Below, in pieces: positions 11,798-22,579 of a stretch of DNA of 64,000 bases. Source of the stretch: Diogma glabrata (Eukaryota > Arthropoda > Insecta > Diptera > Cylindrotomidae); NCBI GenBank assembly GCA_963693315.1, contig OY856187.1:48644201-48708200 (forward strand), given 5' to 3'. Both the position numbers and the translations under genes were made by a program. Every line of letters starts with the position of its first letter. Positions within the stretch are counted from its first letter, which is position 1. Below the pieces are notes generated by a model. It was not told where the DNA came from and made no database searches. It saw only the letters and a program-made list of their open reading frames with translations.

Positions 11798-12400
11798 TTA
11801 ACTTCCTGATATGAGAAGATATTGTTTTTGGGTCGATTTTCGAAATCGAAATTTTTAATATCTTTACGTTTCAAGACCTCCTGAAGCTGTTGAGGCTATT
11901 TTTAGCTGGCAGTATGTATGTGTGTGTGGGTGTGTGCGTGTGTATCATCGTAAGTGGACGAAAATTTGTCCAACGCTTTTTCAACAACGGATGATCCGAT
12001 TTCAATTTCAATGGTCACAATCGATATATTTTGGCGTAACTTACAGCCCAGTTCTTTTCTAATGAAATCATTTATTTTTTAGTGGTTTCCGAAAAACAGA
12101 AAATCATCTCTTGCAAATATTACGAAAATAAATAATGCTATCTAGACCATTTACCTCCCGTTTTATTTGTCATCATGTCAGACATTTATAATGACATTTG
12201 TATAAACAATTGCTATCTTACTTTTTGACTTTTTTAAGAAAATTTGAAAAATATGTGTTATTTTCATTACGCAAACGCATGAGAACTTGATGAAACTTTT
12301 GAATTAAAATGAGCTACAAACGCATTTATTTGAATATGGAAAATATGCTATTTTGAATGAACTATTTTCAAAATTTGGCAAACGAGTCGGAGAGGATATC
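11798..12400. repeat. Dispersed repeat copy B, adjacent to copy A
   Basis: It repeats copy A in the same orientation: TTAACTTCCTGATATGAGAA (hairpin now imperfect), TGGGTCGATTTTCGAAATCG, a GT-rich run, CAACGCTTTTTCAACAACGG, and AAATCATCTCTTGCAAATAT. Divergence of perhaps 15-20 percent by eye suggests an old duplication or two insertions of one family. A weaker echo (GATATCTTCACCTTTCAACACCTTCTGAA) lies near 12760. Confidence 0.6.
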
Positions 12401-13052
12401 TGTGATTCGTTGAACAATTGTTTTTTTAGACTACAATGACACTCAGTCCTGACGTTTAATTTTGTTGAAACTTGGAGCATAAGGTTTTTGTAATGTTTAT
12501 AGTAGTTTTGCAACTTGTCACTTTCGGTTAAAAACTTTATCTTATTCTTTTAAATATATCACAACAACTGCCACAGTTTTTAAGTGTTTTTACCGAATGT
12601 TTGGTAAAACTTTTTAGTTAACATGAGATAGAACAAATTTGCTTTTGAGGTGTCTTGTATATAGTGGCCGCCGTTCATTAAACAAATGCTGACCTTTTAT
12701 CTTACCATAAGGTTAGGTTGTTGTATTGCAGATCATTTTTGATATTGATCATTTTAATGATATCTTCACCTTTCAACACCTTCTGAATCGATCTAGACAA
12801 ATTATTTTAGTTTGCACTCTGAGTGTTAGTATGTTATTAAATTTAAATATGATTACACACTGCACGTACGCATTCAAATTCTATTTAAATTATTACAATT
12901 GATGTGCCGTATAATAAATAAATCTTAGTTTTGTGTATTTAAGGCTTTAAAAACCCTAATATTCACTTTTTGTTGACTTTTTTTCAAATTTGTTTTAATA
13001 TTTATTTTGTAATTTTTCGTTTTTTATTTGTATTTATTACAGTTAAATTATA

Positions 13053-14218
13053 TTTTTTTTTTTTTTTTTTAATAAAATGTGTTGTGTAATAGGGTTTAGA
13101 ATATGTGTCACAACAACACATAAATACCTTTTAAGACCTAGGTCTAGACCTGGGTCCCACAACAACTGGCGTTCTGAGGTGAAGATTAACGCTTTTTTTA
13201 AACATCTGTGGGTTGAAGCCACCTGAGACTAAGTGTTCCGGCAAACTATTCCATTTGTACGCAGTTCGGACAAAGAAGTCTCTCTGCGATCTGCCAGTAT
13301 GACAGCGCGGGATCTTTACCGTTTCACTGGTTGCGGCAGCCGATTGCCGAGTGGAACGGGGGTAAGAATAAGTTTGAGGCATGATGCCGCTGATTTCATC
13401 TGAGCACTGCTGATGACGATATTTGTAAAAAACAATGAGGTTAGCAACAGTGCGACGATGTTGTTGGGAATCAAGTTTTGATGTCAAAGTTCGATCACCT
13501 ACAATTCGTATAGCTCGCTTTTGAACAGAGTCCAAGAGGGCCAAGATGGAAACAGAGGCAGCACCCCAAACTTGACAGCAGTACTCCATACAGGGACGAA
13601 TATAGGACTTATAAACATGGAGCAATTGGTATGGAGTGAAAAATTTTTTGCATCTATTTAGGAGGCCGAGTTTTTTAGACGCGCTTTTTGCCATCGCCAT
13701 TACATGATCGTTCCAGAGTTGGTCATTTGAAACTGTGACACACAATAAACGAATGTTTTTACATTCACCTATTGGTTCATCACACATACTAAATAAAATA
13801 TCTTTGGGGAACTCGGTCTTTAATCTGGAAACAATCAACAACTGTGTTTTGGTGGAGTTGAAATTGACAAGGTTTTGGTCACCCCAGTCGGCGACTTTAT
13901 TCAGATCTTTGTTCACGTTTATGGCAGCGTCTCTCCGGGCAGGATTAATTCGTTCGTGCATTTTACCTTTTGAAGGAAGGGGCTCGAACGACTTGTGCAG
14001 AGTACTATCATCTGCAAAACTATTTATTGGGTTACTGGTGATTTTCAACAATTCGTTGATATAAATCAAAAATAGGGTTGGGGACAATACTGAGCCTTGG
14101 GGTACACCAGCGTTAATTAGTTTAGACTCAGAAGAAAATCCGTCTAAGGTTACCGAAATGTATCGGTTGGATAGAAAATTTTGAATCAGCTTCACAACAT
14201 TGGGATGAAAACCGTACG
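13053..14218 (-). mobile_element. 5'-truncated non-LTR retrotransposon (LINE)
   Basis: On the minus strand this is the 3' third of the element that is full length at 38876-42448. The two are nearly identical over the RT C-terminal region and 3' UTR. The 3' end is marked by an 18-bp poly-T on the plus strand (13053-13070). The 5' end is truncated at the sequence coding for the GFHPNVV motif. Immediately beyond lies 28S rRNA sequence (14219 on) in antisense relation to the LINE. The left flank beyond the poly-T is not 28S, so this is not a simple insertion into an intact rRNA gene. Confidence 0.9.
13131..14218 (-). pseudogene. LINE reverse transcriptase, C-terminal fragment
   Basis: The open frame on the minus strand covers the RT palm from GFHPNVVKLIQNFL through LINAGVPQGSVLSP and the catalytic FADDSTLH box, then thumb and C-terminal region to the stop at 13131. 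Its C-terminus (WNSLPEHLVSGG...) is intact here, whereas the full-length copy has a one-base deletion at the same place (near 42189). The frame can be read further upstream to 14315, but those residues derive from antisense 28S and gypsy LTR sequence, not from the RT. Confidence 0.9.
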
Positions 14219-14281
14219 CATAGAGACTGCTAAAGCATGGCCTATCGATCCTTTTGGCATCAAGAGTTTTGAGTAAGAGGT
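14219..14281 (+). pseudogene. 28S rRNA fragment, left part
   Basis: The stretch matches the conserved domain V sequence of arthropod 28S rRNA, with GGCCTATCGATCCTTTTGGC and AAGAGTTTT...AAGAGGT, just upstream of GTGTCAGAAAAGTTACC. Several conserved positions are changed, so this is a decayed copy. It ends in AGGT (14278-14281), the left target copy of the gypsy insertion. The rRNA sequence resumes at 32108. Recognition rests on well-known conserved 28S sequence. Confidence 0.85.
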
Positions 14282-14696
14282 TGATGTATCCGTTAGGTAT
14301 TAATATAAAAACCATGCGATAATTGTTTTTGGATTTTACAAATTGTTTTTTTATTATAATATATAAAAATGTTGTATTTATAATTTACACCAGTTTATAA
14401 AATTTAAGTTATCACAATGTATATATATAACTATATAAATTAAATTAACATTGAAGATATCACTGTTGATTCTATTTTTAATGTAACTTCGCGAAAGCCC
14501 GAACAGAAGTGAAAGTTAAACAACTTTTTGCCGCCAACCAAAAATTGCAAAGGAAAACCATTGAGCTGAAAATTGATTTTCGAGGTTGGTTCGTTTTTCG
14601 AATTAATTAGTTAATTAATTAATTAATCGTAAGGCGCTGTGAGTTTTATCGATTGTAGAGATTAATTATTTAAATTTAAATATATTAACCTCTACA
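14282..14696 (-). repeat. Gypsy 3' LTR (intact, 415 bp)
   Basis: It begins TGATGTATCCG on the plus strand and ends AACCTCTACA. It contains an AATT-rich stretch near 14600-14630, the point where BEL-2 inserted in the other LTR. Right next to it (14697-14714) the minus strand reads a GAGCGGGGTAC-like polypurine tract. Confidence 0.93.
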
Positions 14697-14725
14697 GTAC
14701 CCCGCTCGTAGATGAAAGCCCCCGT

Positions 14726-17700
14726 TTAAGGTGTCTGTTCGAAATGAACAGCTTTGTGTGTTCGAGAAGCTGGTGAACGATCAGCTGAACACAGAATACC
14801 ATACGCTGGCTTTAATCTGTCGATCGAGACAGATTGTTGTTTGCCTTTAATCTCGATGACGAACTGTTTACGGAGACGTCGTATGATTTTGTAAGGACCT
14901 TCATATGGGGTTTGTAAACCTGTGCGAATTCTATCAACCCTAACAAAAACGTAGTCGCAGTTCTCTAGCGACTTTGGAACAAATATGTCGTTTTGTTTGG
15001 TTTGTCGTGTAGGTGTTGGAATTAGATTGTGCATTGTATCTCGAAGTTGATCAATGACTGTATCATTAGTAGGCATCTGTGAAAGAGGATTTTCAACGAA
15101 GAACTCACCGGGCAGTTTCAGTGTTTGTCCGTAGACAAGTTCTGCGGGTGAGCACTTCAGATCTTCTTTTACTGTAGCTCGAATACCTAAAAGAATGATT
15201 GGTATTTCGGAGCTCCACTGAGTAGTGTTGCCTCTGGCCATAAGTGCAGCTTTAAGTTGTCGATGAAAACGTTCTACCATTCCGTTTGCTTGTGGATGGT
15301 AGGCCGTTGTACGTATCCGATGAGAGCCCAAAAGTTTCGTTAATTCAGAAAAAAGTTTAGACTCGAATTGTGTTCCCTGATCAGTTGTGATGTGCAGTGG
15401 AACACCGAATCGTGATACGTAATTATTGACAAATGTCGTGGCTATGGTAGCAGCAGACATGTCAGACATAGTATAAGCTTCTGGCCATCGAGTGAATCGA
15501 TCAACGCAAGTTAAAATGTAAGGACATCCATTAGAACGAGGAAGTGGTCCTACGATATCTATATGGATGTGTTCGAAACGAGATTGTGGAATTTCGAGTT
15601 GTCCAGTTGGACTTTTTGTATGTCGTTGGACCTTAGAGCGTTGGCAAGATAAACAAGACTTTGTCCAGTGATTAATATCTTTATTAATACTGGGCCAAAA
15701 ATATCTAGCTGTAATCAATTTACGAGTACCGTTGACACCAGGATGTGACAAGTTGTGTAAAGTGTTAAATACAGTTTTGCGTGAAGGTTCTGCGATGTAT
15801 GTGCGATTGTTACCCGTTGATGTTTCACAGACTATTTCAAAGCCTGGAAGTTTAAAAAGCTCTAGTTTCAACGGTGAACTAGCGTGACATACGGAACCAG
15901 AAAGTAAATTCTGAAGTTCTAAGTCTGCTTTTTGTGCAGCTATGATAGCATCGTAGTTGAAGTGAGTCTCAACTGATGCAGTTTCGTTGTCGGATGCACG
16001 AGATAATGCATCAGCGACAGTGTTATCTTTACCTTGCACATGTTGGATGTCGGTAGTAAATTGACTTATGAAATCCAAGTGGCGAGATTGCCTTGGGTTT
16101 CGTTCGGTTTTAGAATGTATTGCACGAGTGAGAGGCTTGTGGTCGGTGTTTATTGTGAATTCACGACCTTCGACAAAATACCTGAAGTGTTTTATAGCTA
16201 GGTAAATTGCGAGTAGCTCTCGATCGAATGCAGAGTATTTAGTTTCAGCGTCTGAAAGTTTCTTTGAGAAAAATCCTAGTGGCTCCCAACAATCATTATT
16301 ACGTTGTTGTAACACTGCTCCGACAGCAATGTTCGATGCATCCGTAGTGATACTGTATGCAGAATCGGTACGTGGATGAACTAATAACGTGATATTGCCC
16401 AATTCGGTTTTTAACTTGGTGAATGCTAGTTGACATTCGTTTGGCCAAGTGAAATTTTTCGGAGTCTTTGGCTTTTTTAGTAAAGCGGCCAAGTGTGTAT
16501 GAATCGGGGCAAGTGTTTCAGCTAGTTTCGGTATGAATCGATGATAATAATTTATCATACCGACGAATTGCTGAATACGTTTGATTGATGTTGGTGCTGG
16601 GAATTCCGTAATGGCATTAATTCGTTCTTGAGAAGGCAGAATACCATTAGGTGTTATCGTGTGGCTGAGGAATTCAAGAGTGTTTACGCCAAAAACGCAT
16701 TTTGAACTCTTTATGTGAACGCCAAACTCGCTTAGTTTCTGGAAGAGTTGTTCCAGATGAAGTTTGTGTTGTTCCTCATTTATCGATGCCACTAAGATAT
16801 CGTCGATGTAGACGAAAACAAAGTCTAAATCTCGAACGATTTCATTAATGAAACGCTGAAACGTTTGTGCAGCATTACGTAAGCCAAATGGCATTCGGGT
16901 GAATTCGAAGAGGCCAAATGGAGTAGTAATTGCAGTTTTGTGTATATCTTCATTCGCCACAGGAATGAGATGATAAGCTCTAATAAGATCAATTTTGGAA
17001 AAAATTTTGCAACCATACAAGTTCATTGAAAAATTTTGTATGTGCGGTATCGGATAGCGATCAGGAATCGTGACCGCGTTTAACCTGCGATAATCTCCAC
17101 ATGGTCTCCAGTCGAGATCTTTCTTTCGAACCATGTGAAGCGGACAAGATACAGAGGAAGAAGAAATGCGACAAATTCCAAGTTCAACCATGTGTTGAAA
17201 TTCAGTAAACGCAGCTTTTTGACGAATTGGATTTAGCCGCCGTGGTCTTGACACAGGCAAGTGACCAGTGGTAACAATGTGATGTACCACGTTATGTTTG
17301 ACCGGTAAATTGTAGTTCGGTTCTGCTGTTAGGGAAGGATACTTCTTTAGTAGCAGACCGTAATCGTTGTCGATCGTATAATGGATGGGTGTTGGCGTAT
17401 CAACACTAACCATTGAGGCATGGATTGACAGCTGAGTAGCTGAATCAATCAGCCGTTTTCGTTTTAAATCGACAAGTAGGCCAAATTTACTGAGAAAATC
17501 AGCGCCAATGATTGGACGATTCACTTGCGCTAGTACGAAAGCGTGTGTGAATGTTCTTTTTAGGCCGATATCTACCTGTAGGAGCTTTGTTCCGTAGGTA
17601 TTGATTATGGTACCGTTGGCAGCTGATAAGACTAGATCTATTGGTTTTTCATTAGAGATTGTTGATAAACTCAGATTAAATGGAAGCACCGACAGGTCTG

Positions 17701-17779
17701 CTCCAGTGTCTACTAAAAAGGTCTGATGATTCAATTTGTCGAAAATGAATAGGCGGCTGGAATATTTATTTTCGATCAC
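14726..17779 (-). CDS. pol: Gypsy Pol polyprotein: protease, RT, RNase H, integrase
   Basis: One uninterrupted frame of 1017 residues. Protease active site DTGA lies at about residue 23. RT shows [11 protein letters not shown] and the catalytic VYIDDIL box near residue 321. RNase H has TTDASN near 480 and TDHKPL. Integrase has the HHCC zinc finger (HPGVNG ... CLSCQRSK, about 677-715), catalytic Asp in HIDIVGPL (about 740) and TTDQGTQF (about 797), and Glu in MVERFHRQ (about 830). No chromodomain is seen at the C-terminus. The listed start is a GTG; the frame is open further upstream and overlaps gag by -1, so translation most likely arises by frameshifting from gag. It appears fully functional by sequence. 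Confidence 0.95.
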   Translation of the reverse strand: MIENKYSSRLFIFDKLNHQTFLVDTGADLSVLPFNLSLSTISNEKPIDLVLSAANGTIINTYGTKLLQVDIGLKRTFTHAFVLAQVNRPIIGADFLSKFGLLVDLKRKRLIDSATQLSIHASMVSVDTPTPIHYTIDNDYGLLLKKYPSLTAEPNYNLPVKHNVVHHIVTTGHLPVSRPRRLNPIRQKAAFTEFQHMVELGICRISSSSVSCPLHMVRKKDLDWRPCGDYRRLNAVTIPDRYPIPHIQNFSMNLYGCKIFSKIDLIRAYHLIPVANEDIHKTAITTPFGLFEFTRMPFGLRNAAQTFQRFINEIVRDLDFVFVYIDDILVASINEEQHKLHLEQLFQKLSEFGVHIKSSKCVFGVNTLEFLSHTITPNGILPSQERINAITEFPAPTSIKRIQQFVGMINYYHRFIPKLAETLAPIHTHLAALLKKPKTPKNFTWPNECQLAFTKLKTELGNITLLVHPRTDSAYSITTDASNIAVGAVLQQRNNDCWEPLGFFSKKLSDAETKYSAFDRELLAIYLAIKHFRYFVEGREFTINTDHKPLTRAIHSKTERNPRQSRHLDFISQFTTDIQHVQGKDNTVADALSRASDNETASVETHFNYDAIIAAQKADLELQNLLSGSVCHASSPLKLELFKLPGFEIVCETSTGNNRTYIAEPSRKTVFNTLHNLSHPGVNGTRKLITARYFWPSINKDINHWTKSCLSCQRSKVQRHTKSPTGQLEIPQSRFEHIHIDIVGPLPRSNGCPYILTCVDRFTRWPEAYTMSDMSAATIATTFVNNYVSRFGVPLHITTDQGTQFESKLFSELTKLLGSHRIRTTAYHPQANGMVERFHRQLKAALMARGNTTQWSSEIPIILLGIRATVKEDLKCSPAELVYGQTLKLPGEFFVENPLSQMPTNDTVIDQLRDTMHNLIPTPTRQTKQNDIFVPKSLENCDYVFVRVDRIRTGLQTPYEGPYKIIRRLRKQFVIEIKGKQQSVSIDRLKPAYGILCSADRSPASRTHKAVHFEQTP

Positions 17780-17799
17780 AGCCGCTTCGACCTCGGGCT

Positions 17800-18846
17800 T
17801 TAGATGTTTTTTTGATTGTCGATGTCATGTGTTACATCCAAACCTTTAGATGTAGACTGACCGTATGAGCATGGAGCTCTGCATTTGCGTGCTATTGCTC
17901 CGAACGCTCGATGGTAATAACACATCCCTTTTCTATCTCCTGAAGACCCTCGAGAAACTGACCTTGGTCGGAATGGAGATGGTGATCTATTACGAAATCT
18001 GAAACTATTAGGTTGGAACCTGTTTCGTGATGTACTGCGACCTCTCTGCGCCAGTCGTCCAAACTGTGCTTCCAACCTTGTAAGGCGTTCTTCCATCGTT
18101 CCTGTCTTTGGAGTGTTCGTGGGACTGATTCGGTATCTTGGCCTATGTTGGTGATGGACTTCTTGAACTTGTTGTTGGTTCCCTGACATCGCATCGTACG
18201 TCTTGTCCGCCATTCTTGCCATCTTATCTATGGGAGTCGACTCTAACGCAGCAAGAGGTATTCTAATTATTTCAGGTAAATGCCGTACCCACAAAGAACG
18301 AATGATATTCTCACTAAAATTGGTTCCGGCCAGATGTTTAATGTGACGCAGTTTCTCCGAAGGGTTCTTATCACCAATACCTTGAGCTGACAGCAGTGCC
18401 TCTAGTTTTTTTTCGTCAGATGGGGCCAGACGTTCCAACAATGTTTGTTTTAACGCTTCGTATTTGTTGGTTTCAGGTAAGTTGTCGATTACATCCGAAA
18501 CCAACTCGCAAATATCAGGGGTGAGCGCATGCAGCAAGTGCAGGTAGCGTTGCTCATCTTGAGTTATACCCTGGAATGCGAACGTCTGCTCCGAGACACG
18601 GAACCAAATCTGTGGTCGTTGTGTCCACAGTGGTTGTAATTTTACGTCCGTTCTCATGGACGAGGCAGCATGCTGCAAAGGTGCATCAGTTTTGATACCT
18701 TGAGCAGTGTCCATGGTGTTATCGTTTTCCATTTTTGGTTGTCGTACGAGTATATGTTGTATAATAAAGACAAACGCGAAAAAGTGAACCGTAAAATAAG
18801 TAAATAGTAAACGAGTAAATATAAGTATATGTAATAGAAAAAACAA
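17800..18846 (-). CDS. gag: Gypsy Gag polyprotein
   Basis: A 348-residue frame with ATG at 18846. An internal ATG at residue 39 ([12 protein letters not shown]) may be the true start, because the first 38 residues are hydrophobic and atypical of Gag. Capsid-like sequence follows ([39 protein letters not shown]), as in CsRn1/Kamikaze-type Gag. A basic Arg/Ser-rich region and a zinc motif [18 protein letters not shown] sit near the C-terminus. The gag stop is at 17800-17802, 21 bases before the annotated pol start. Gag assembles the particle and binds RNA. Confidence 0.9.
   Translation of the reverse strand: MFFLLHILIFTRLLFTYFTVHFFAFVFIIQHILVRQPKMENDNTMDTAQGIKTDAPLQHAASSMRTDVKLQPLWTQRPQIWFRVSEQTFAFQGITQDEQRYLHLLHALTPDICELVSDVIDNLPETNKYEALKQTLLERLAPSDEKKLEALLSAQGIGDKNPSEKLRHIKHLAGTNFSENIIRSLWVRHLPEIIRIPLAALESTPIDKMARMADKTYDAMSGNQQQVQEVHHQHRPRYRISPTNTPKTGTMEERLTRLEAQFGRLAQRGRSTSRNRFQPNSFRFRNRSPSPFRPRSVSRGSSGDRKGMCYYHRAFGAIARKCRAPCSYGQSTSKGLDVTHDIDNQKNI
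17806..17812 (-). promoter_or_regulatory. Putative -1 ribosomal frameshift site between gag and pol
   Basis: On the minus strand the last codons of gag read CAA AAA AAC ATC TAA, giving the canonical slippery heptamer A AAA AAC in the correct phase. Slipping back one base enters the pol frame, which is then open without a stop into IENKYSS. No downstream pseudoknot was tested. Confidence 0.7.
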
Positions 18847-19952
18847 AATTCCAATTATTCAATGCAATCGCTAAAGATTATTTATGCCAAAAGGTAAAAA
18901 AAAATAATAAATATATCGGCGATTGTAAATATCATACAGTGATACGTCAACGGCACAAGAATATTAAATTGTTGGATTTCAATTTCGCAAAATTTCAATA
19001 TACAAATGTAAATTAATGTAATTATATATGGGAAAAATATATGAAATATATGAAAGAATAATAATATTATATGTATAATATGTATACTTGGTCACTCAAA
19101 CCTGTTTTGTGCGGTATATATTAAACGCATAAACGCATAAGCGAAATTGCAAAAATCGCATACAAAAAAAAATCACGTAAAAGAAAACGCATAAAAACAG
19201 GCTTCAGTGTATATAAAAATTTTTAAAAAATAGTAAAGTAAAGTTTTAATGAAAGTAAATTTTACGTTAATTCAAATAAAAAAAATGTAATTTAAATTCA
19301 GAATCAAAATGTAATCTAAAGTTAATAAATAATAACTCAAATATTTATCTGTGAATGTCGTTGATCCTGATGGTATATCCTCTGTTACGTTGATTACTTG
19401 TTGTTGTTGTTTATTTAATATTTTTTTTTGAATGTGTGAATTTTATTAGAGTTGATATATTTTTTGACAATAAAAATGATTTCAGCAAAAATTAAATTAT
19501 TCCAGTAAATATATCATTATAGATGATTTATGTTACAGCTGATTTTAATGGTAATAATAATACGTAATAATTCCGTTAGTATAATTGTTTTATTTAAAAT
19601 GTTGAAAATTTTTATTGATTGTTGTTCAATGCAAACAAAAATGTCTTGATGACGTGGTGTATTTATTTTTAACAATAATGTTGATATACTCCCATATGGT
19701 TAATTTTTATTATGACGATATTTTTCGTTAATATAGCGACTATTTGTTTGTGTGCGTGGCGGCACTCCCAGTGTTTATAATTTGAGCACCAAAAAAAATG
19801 AAACGTTTTAAAACAACGAAGAATTCGATTATATGAAAATCTGGTTAGATTAGGTACATACCTTTAAACCTGGCACTATAAGTACCAGGTTTTCCAAAAA
19901 ACAGAGCGTGTAATTTATTTGTCGGTAAAAACCGATATCGAAGGTCACCAAA
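18847..19952 (-). other. Gypsy 5' leader with primer binding site
   Basis: About 1.1 kb of AT-rich leader between the split 5' LTR and gag with no credible gene. Directly next to the LTR the minus strand reads TGGTGACCTTCGATATCG (plus 19933-19950), the primer binding site. Its first eight bases fit a tRNA-Trp 3' end, the primer used by CsRn1 elements. The rest of the match is poor, so the tRNA is not certain. Confidence 0.6.
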
Positions 19953-20275
19953 TGATGTATCCGTTAGGTATTAATATAAAAACCATGCGATAATTGTTTT
20001 TGGATTTTACAAATTGTTTTTTTATTATAATATATAAAAATGTTGTATTTATAATTTACACCAGTTTATAAAATTTAAGTTATCACAATGTATATATATA
20101 ACTATATAAATTAAATTAACATTGAAGATATCACTGTTGATTCTATTTTTAATGTAACTTCGCGAAAGCCCGAACAGAAGTGAAAGTTAAACAACTTTTT
20201 GCCGCCAACCAAAAATTGCAAAGGAAAACCATTGAGCTGAAAATTGATTTTCGAGGTTGGTTCGTTTTTCGAATT
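19953..20275 (-). repeat. Gypsy 5' LTR, first 323 bp (split by BEL-2)
   Basis: It is identical by eye to 14282-14604 and stops at CGAATT, where BEL-2 begins. The GAATT at 20271-20275 is the left copy of the BEL-2 target duplication. Confidence 0.95.
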
Positions 20276-22118
20276 TGTTGACACCTCGTCAAAATTCTAA
20301 AAAGAAATAAATAAAAATCATCAGAAATGTAATATTCACATAACTAGTATTCAAATTAACTTAACTTTTTTGATGTTGTTTATATGTTGTATTACATCAA
20401 CATAAACATAAACCAATTTTAAATTTCAGTCAGTAGATATTACTGAACTTCTTTCATTGTAAGATGAATTACTTTAATCATCTCCATGTTTCTAAAAAGA
20501 AATAAATAAAAGTTAGCATAGATATAATGTTCAAATACCTGGTGTTAAGATTAACGTAACTTCTACAATCAGAAAATTATTTCTATTATGTCCTTTTGAG
20601 AGATGAAGTATCTCAAGATGCCATTTATAATTCTAGAAATATATAAAAAAATATTATTTAAATGAATAATTGCTAAATATTATTAGTTGTTTACATTTTA
20701 AGACGTCAGCTTGACAATTAATATGATGTCCCGTTGTTAAAGAAAACAGCAATTTTTGGCTACAATCAGTAGAATTTGTGCTATATTGCTAAAATTTATA
20801 ATAAAATTGTGGAACATATTTTTTGTTGGGTTGTCGGATTGTTAAGTTTTAGATATATAAGTCTTCATGTTTTTAATATACCTCTCTTCTTTTTGATATA
20901 ATTTTTGTATTATCAACATCATCTTAAAATATATTCTGTAATTTAAACTCGACTTTTTAGAGTAATTTTTGCCTTTAAGCTCGTTGCAGTTTTATATAAA
21001 TTATTTGTTCGGGCATTAAAATTTAATAGATTAATCGTGTATCAAGTTTGTGTTAAACTTTTGTTCATTAAAGTGAAATAAAAACAAAGAAAATGTGTTG
21101 AGTTTTTGGATTTAGTAGAATTCCGCCATTTTTCTAGTTATGGCATCAGGGCGTGTCTGATCAAATAGCCGTGTGAGGCATTATTATATTTTTATTCCTG
21201 GATAATTGCGAAGTGAATTATATTTTAATGGACAATCAGCAGTCATATTTTGTTCATTAATCGCCTTGTCAGGCATTCATAGATTTATAGCAACAATATT
21301 ATCAATTATCAAATAGCCGTGTGAGGCATTATTATATTTTTATTCCTGGATAACTGCGGAGTGAATTATATTTTAATGGACAATTAGCAGTCATATTTTG
21401 TTCATTCATCGCCTTGTCAGGCATTTATAGATTTATAACAACTATATTATCAATTACCAATAGTCATGTATGGCATTAACAAATTTTCATCATAGAACAA
21501 CTTTTGTATTTATCCATTTATATCGTCATCACCGTCATCGAGTTTGATATCGCATTAACAGACTTATCATTTATTTCAGCAATCACAGTTTGGTCATCAT
21601 TCGCCTTGTAAGGCATTCACAGATTTGTGGCATCAATTACCGCCACAAATTTTATACCGCCATCATCAGTAGCCTTCATCAAGAGTTTCATATGGCAACA
21701 GATTTATATTACCATATATCAAAATTTGGATTTGTATATATTATATCGTCATCATCCGTAGCCTTGTAAGGCGTTGCCAAATGCATATCATCATATAACA
21801 GTATTTATATTTCATATCGTCATCATCAAGAATTTTGTAAGGCAATAACAAATGTACATCAGTTATATTGACAATCATATTCTATTCATCAATGGCCTTG
21901 TAAGGCATTAACAAATTTATGACACTTATATCAGCAATTATACTTTATACATACATATCGTCATCATCAATAGCCTTGTAAGGCATTAACAAATTTATCT
22001 AATTAATGTCATCAATTTCAACCGCTGTGTGAGCTGATCCATGTCACATCCTTTGGCTTCTTCATCTTCCAACAAAAAACAAATCATACAGTCCACTGCC
22101 AAGCCAGAGGCGTGTACA
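20276..22118 (+). repeat. BEL-2 5' LTR (1843 bp) with internal degenerate repeats
   Basis: The second half (about 21130-22020) is an array of degenerate units containing GCCTTGTAAGGCATTAACAAATTTAT and ATCGTCATCATC, spaced irregularly at roughly 70-110 bp. Two longer units near 21160 and 21305 repeat AATAGCCGTGTGAGGCATTATTAT. A promoter was not located. The LTR ends at the A of GTGTACA, 22118. Confidence 0.92.
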
Positions 22119-22121
22119 TTT

Positions 22122-22138
22122 TGGTCCTTCGAGCCGGA
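22122..22138 (+). other. BEL-2 primer binding site (tRNA-Tyr)
   Basis: TGGTCCTTCGAGCCGGA, three bases after the 5' LTR, is complementary over 17 bases to the 3' end of eukaryotic tRNA-Tyr (TCCGGCTCGAAGGACCA). Confidence 0.88.
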
Positions 22139-22579
22139 TATAGAGGGCGCTAATAATCAAGATTCTGTCAGGTATTCTTTAAGTATTAAATTTAAGTAAA
22201 TATATTTTTATAGTTATTATACAATTTAAATATCAACTAAAAACATTTGTTTAATCAATTTGCAAGTCTGGTCAAGTTGAATTGTCAAATTTGTTAAGAA
22301 ATAATATCTGTCGTCATCAAAATATTATGTCATTTTCTTTATTTCAATTTTAATCTAAATTGTCCTTTTTGCTAAGACAATAATATCCGTCGTCATGTTG
22401 TGTCATTCTCTCTAATTCGGTTTCAATTTGGAGTGTCTTTTTGTACAGAAAATTGTATCTGTCTCAGGTCTGATTTAGGGTTAGTAGTCTGACGAAGGAC
22501 AGTGGCTTGCTAAGCCTTGGACTCGATTCATTTAAATTCAATAAGTGCGTTATCTCATTTCTTATAGTTTGCGATAATT
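22139..22579 (+). other. BEL-2 leader
   Basis: An untranslated leader of about 440 bp between primer site and gag-pol. It contains two related blocks (GTCGTCATCAAAATATTATGTCATTTTCTTT near 22312 and GTCGTCATGTTGTGTCATTCTCTCT near 22390). No upstream gene is seen. Confidence 0.6.

Larger units (their letters stand above)
9682..13052. other. Intergenic repeat-rich DNA, no gene recognised
   Basis: No protein homology was recognised on either strand. The stretch contains an imperfect inverted-repeat block (10177-10365) and two related ~600-bp copies of a dispersed repeat (from 11191 and 11798), listed separately. The remainder (9682-10170, 10370-11180, 12400-13050) is AT-rich and featureless to me. 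One open frame of 67 codons at 11310-11513 starts in a GT-rich simple repeat and is not a credible gene. Confidence 0.6.
14282..20275 (-). mobile_element. Ty3/gypsy LTR retrotransposon (CsRn1-like), main part
   Basis: A minus-strand element with intact gag and pol. The left (3') LTR is 14282-14696; the right (5') LTR is split into 19953-20275 and 32016-32107 by the BEL-2 insertion. Rejoined lengths agree exactly at 415 bp, and only one base difference was seen between LTRs. The 4-bp target duplication AGGT is at 14278-14281 and 32108-32111. Full length without the insert is 6086 bp. The Gag zinc motif is of C-x2-H-x9-C-x3-C type, as in the CsRn1 clade. This copy probably lost transcription when its promoter LTR was split. 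Confidence 0.95.

Noticed and set aside
14219..14315. N-terminal extension of the truncated LINE RT frame, apparently an RT motif similar to FDRVWH
   Set aside because: These bases are antisense 28S rRNA and gypsy LTR sequence. The resemblance to an RT motif is coincidental.
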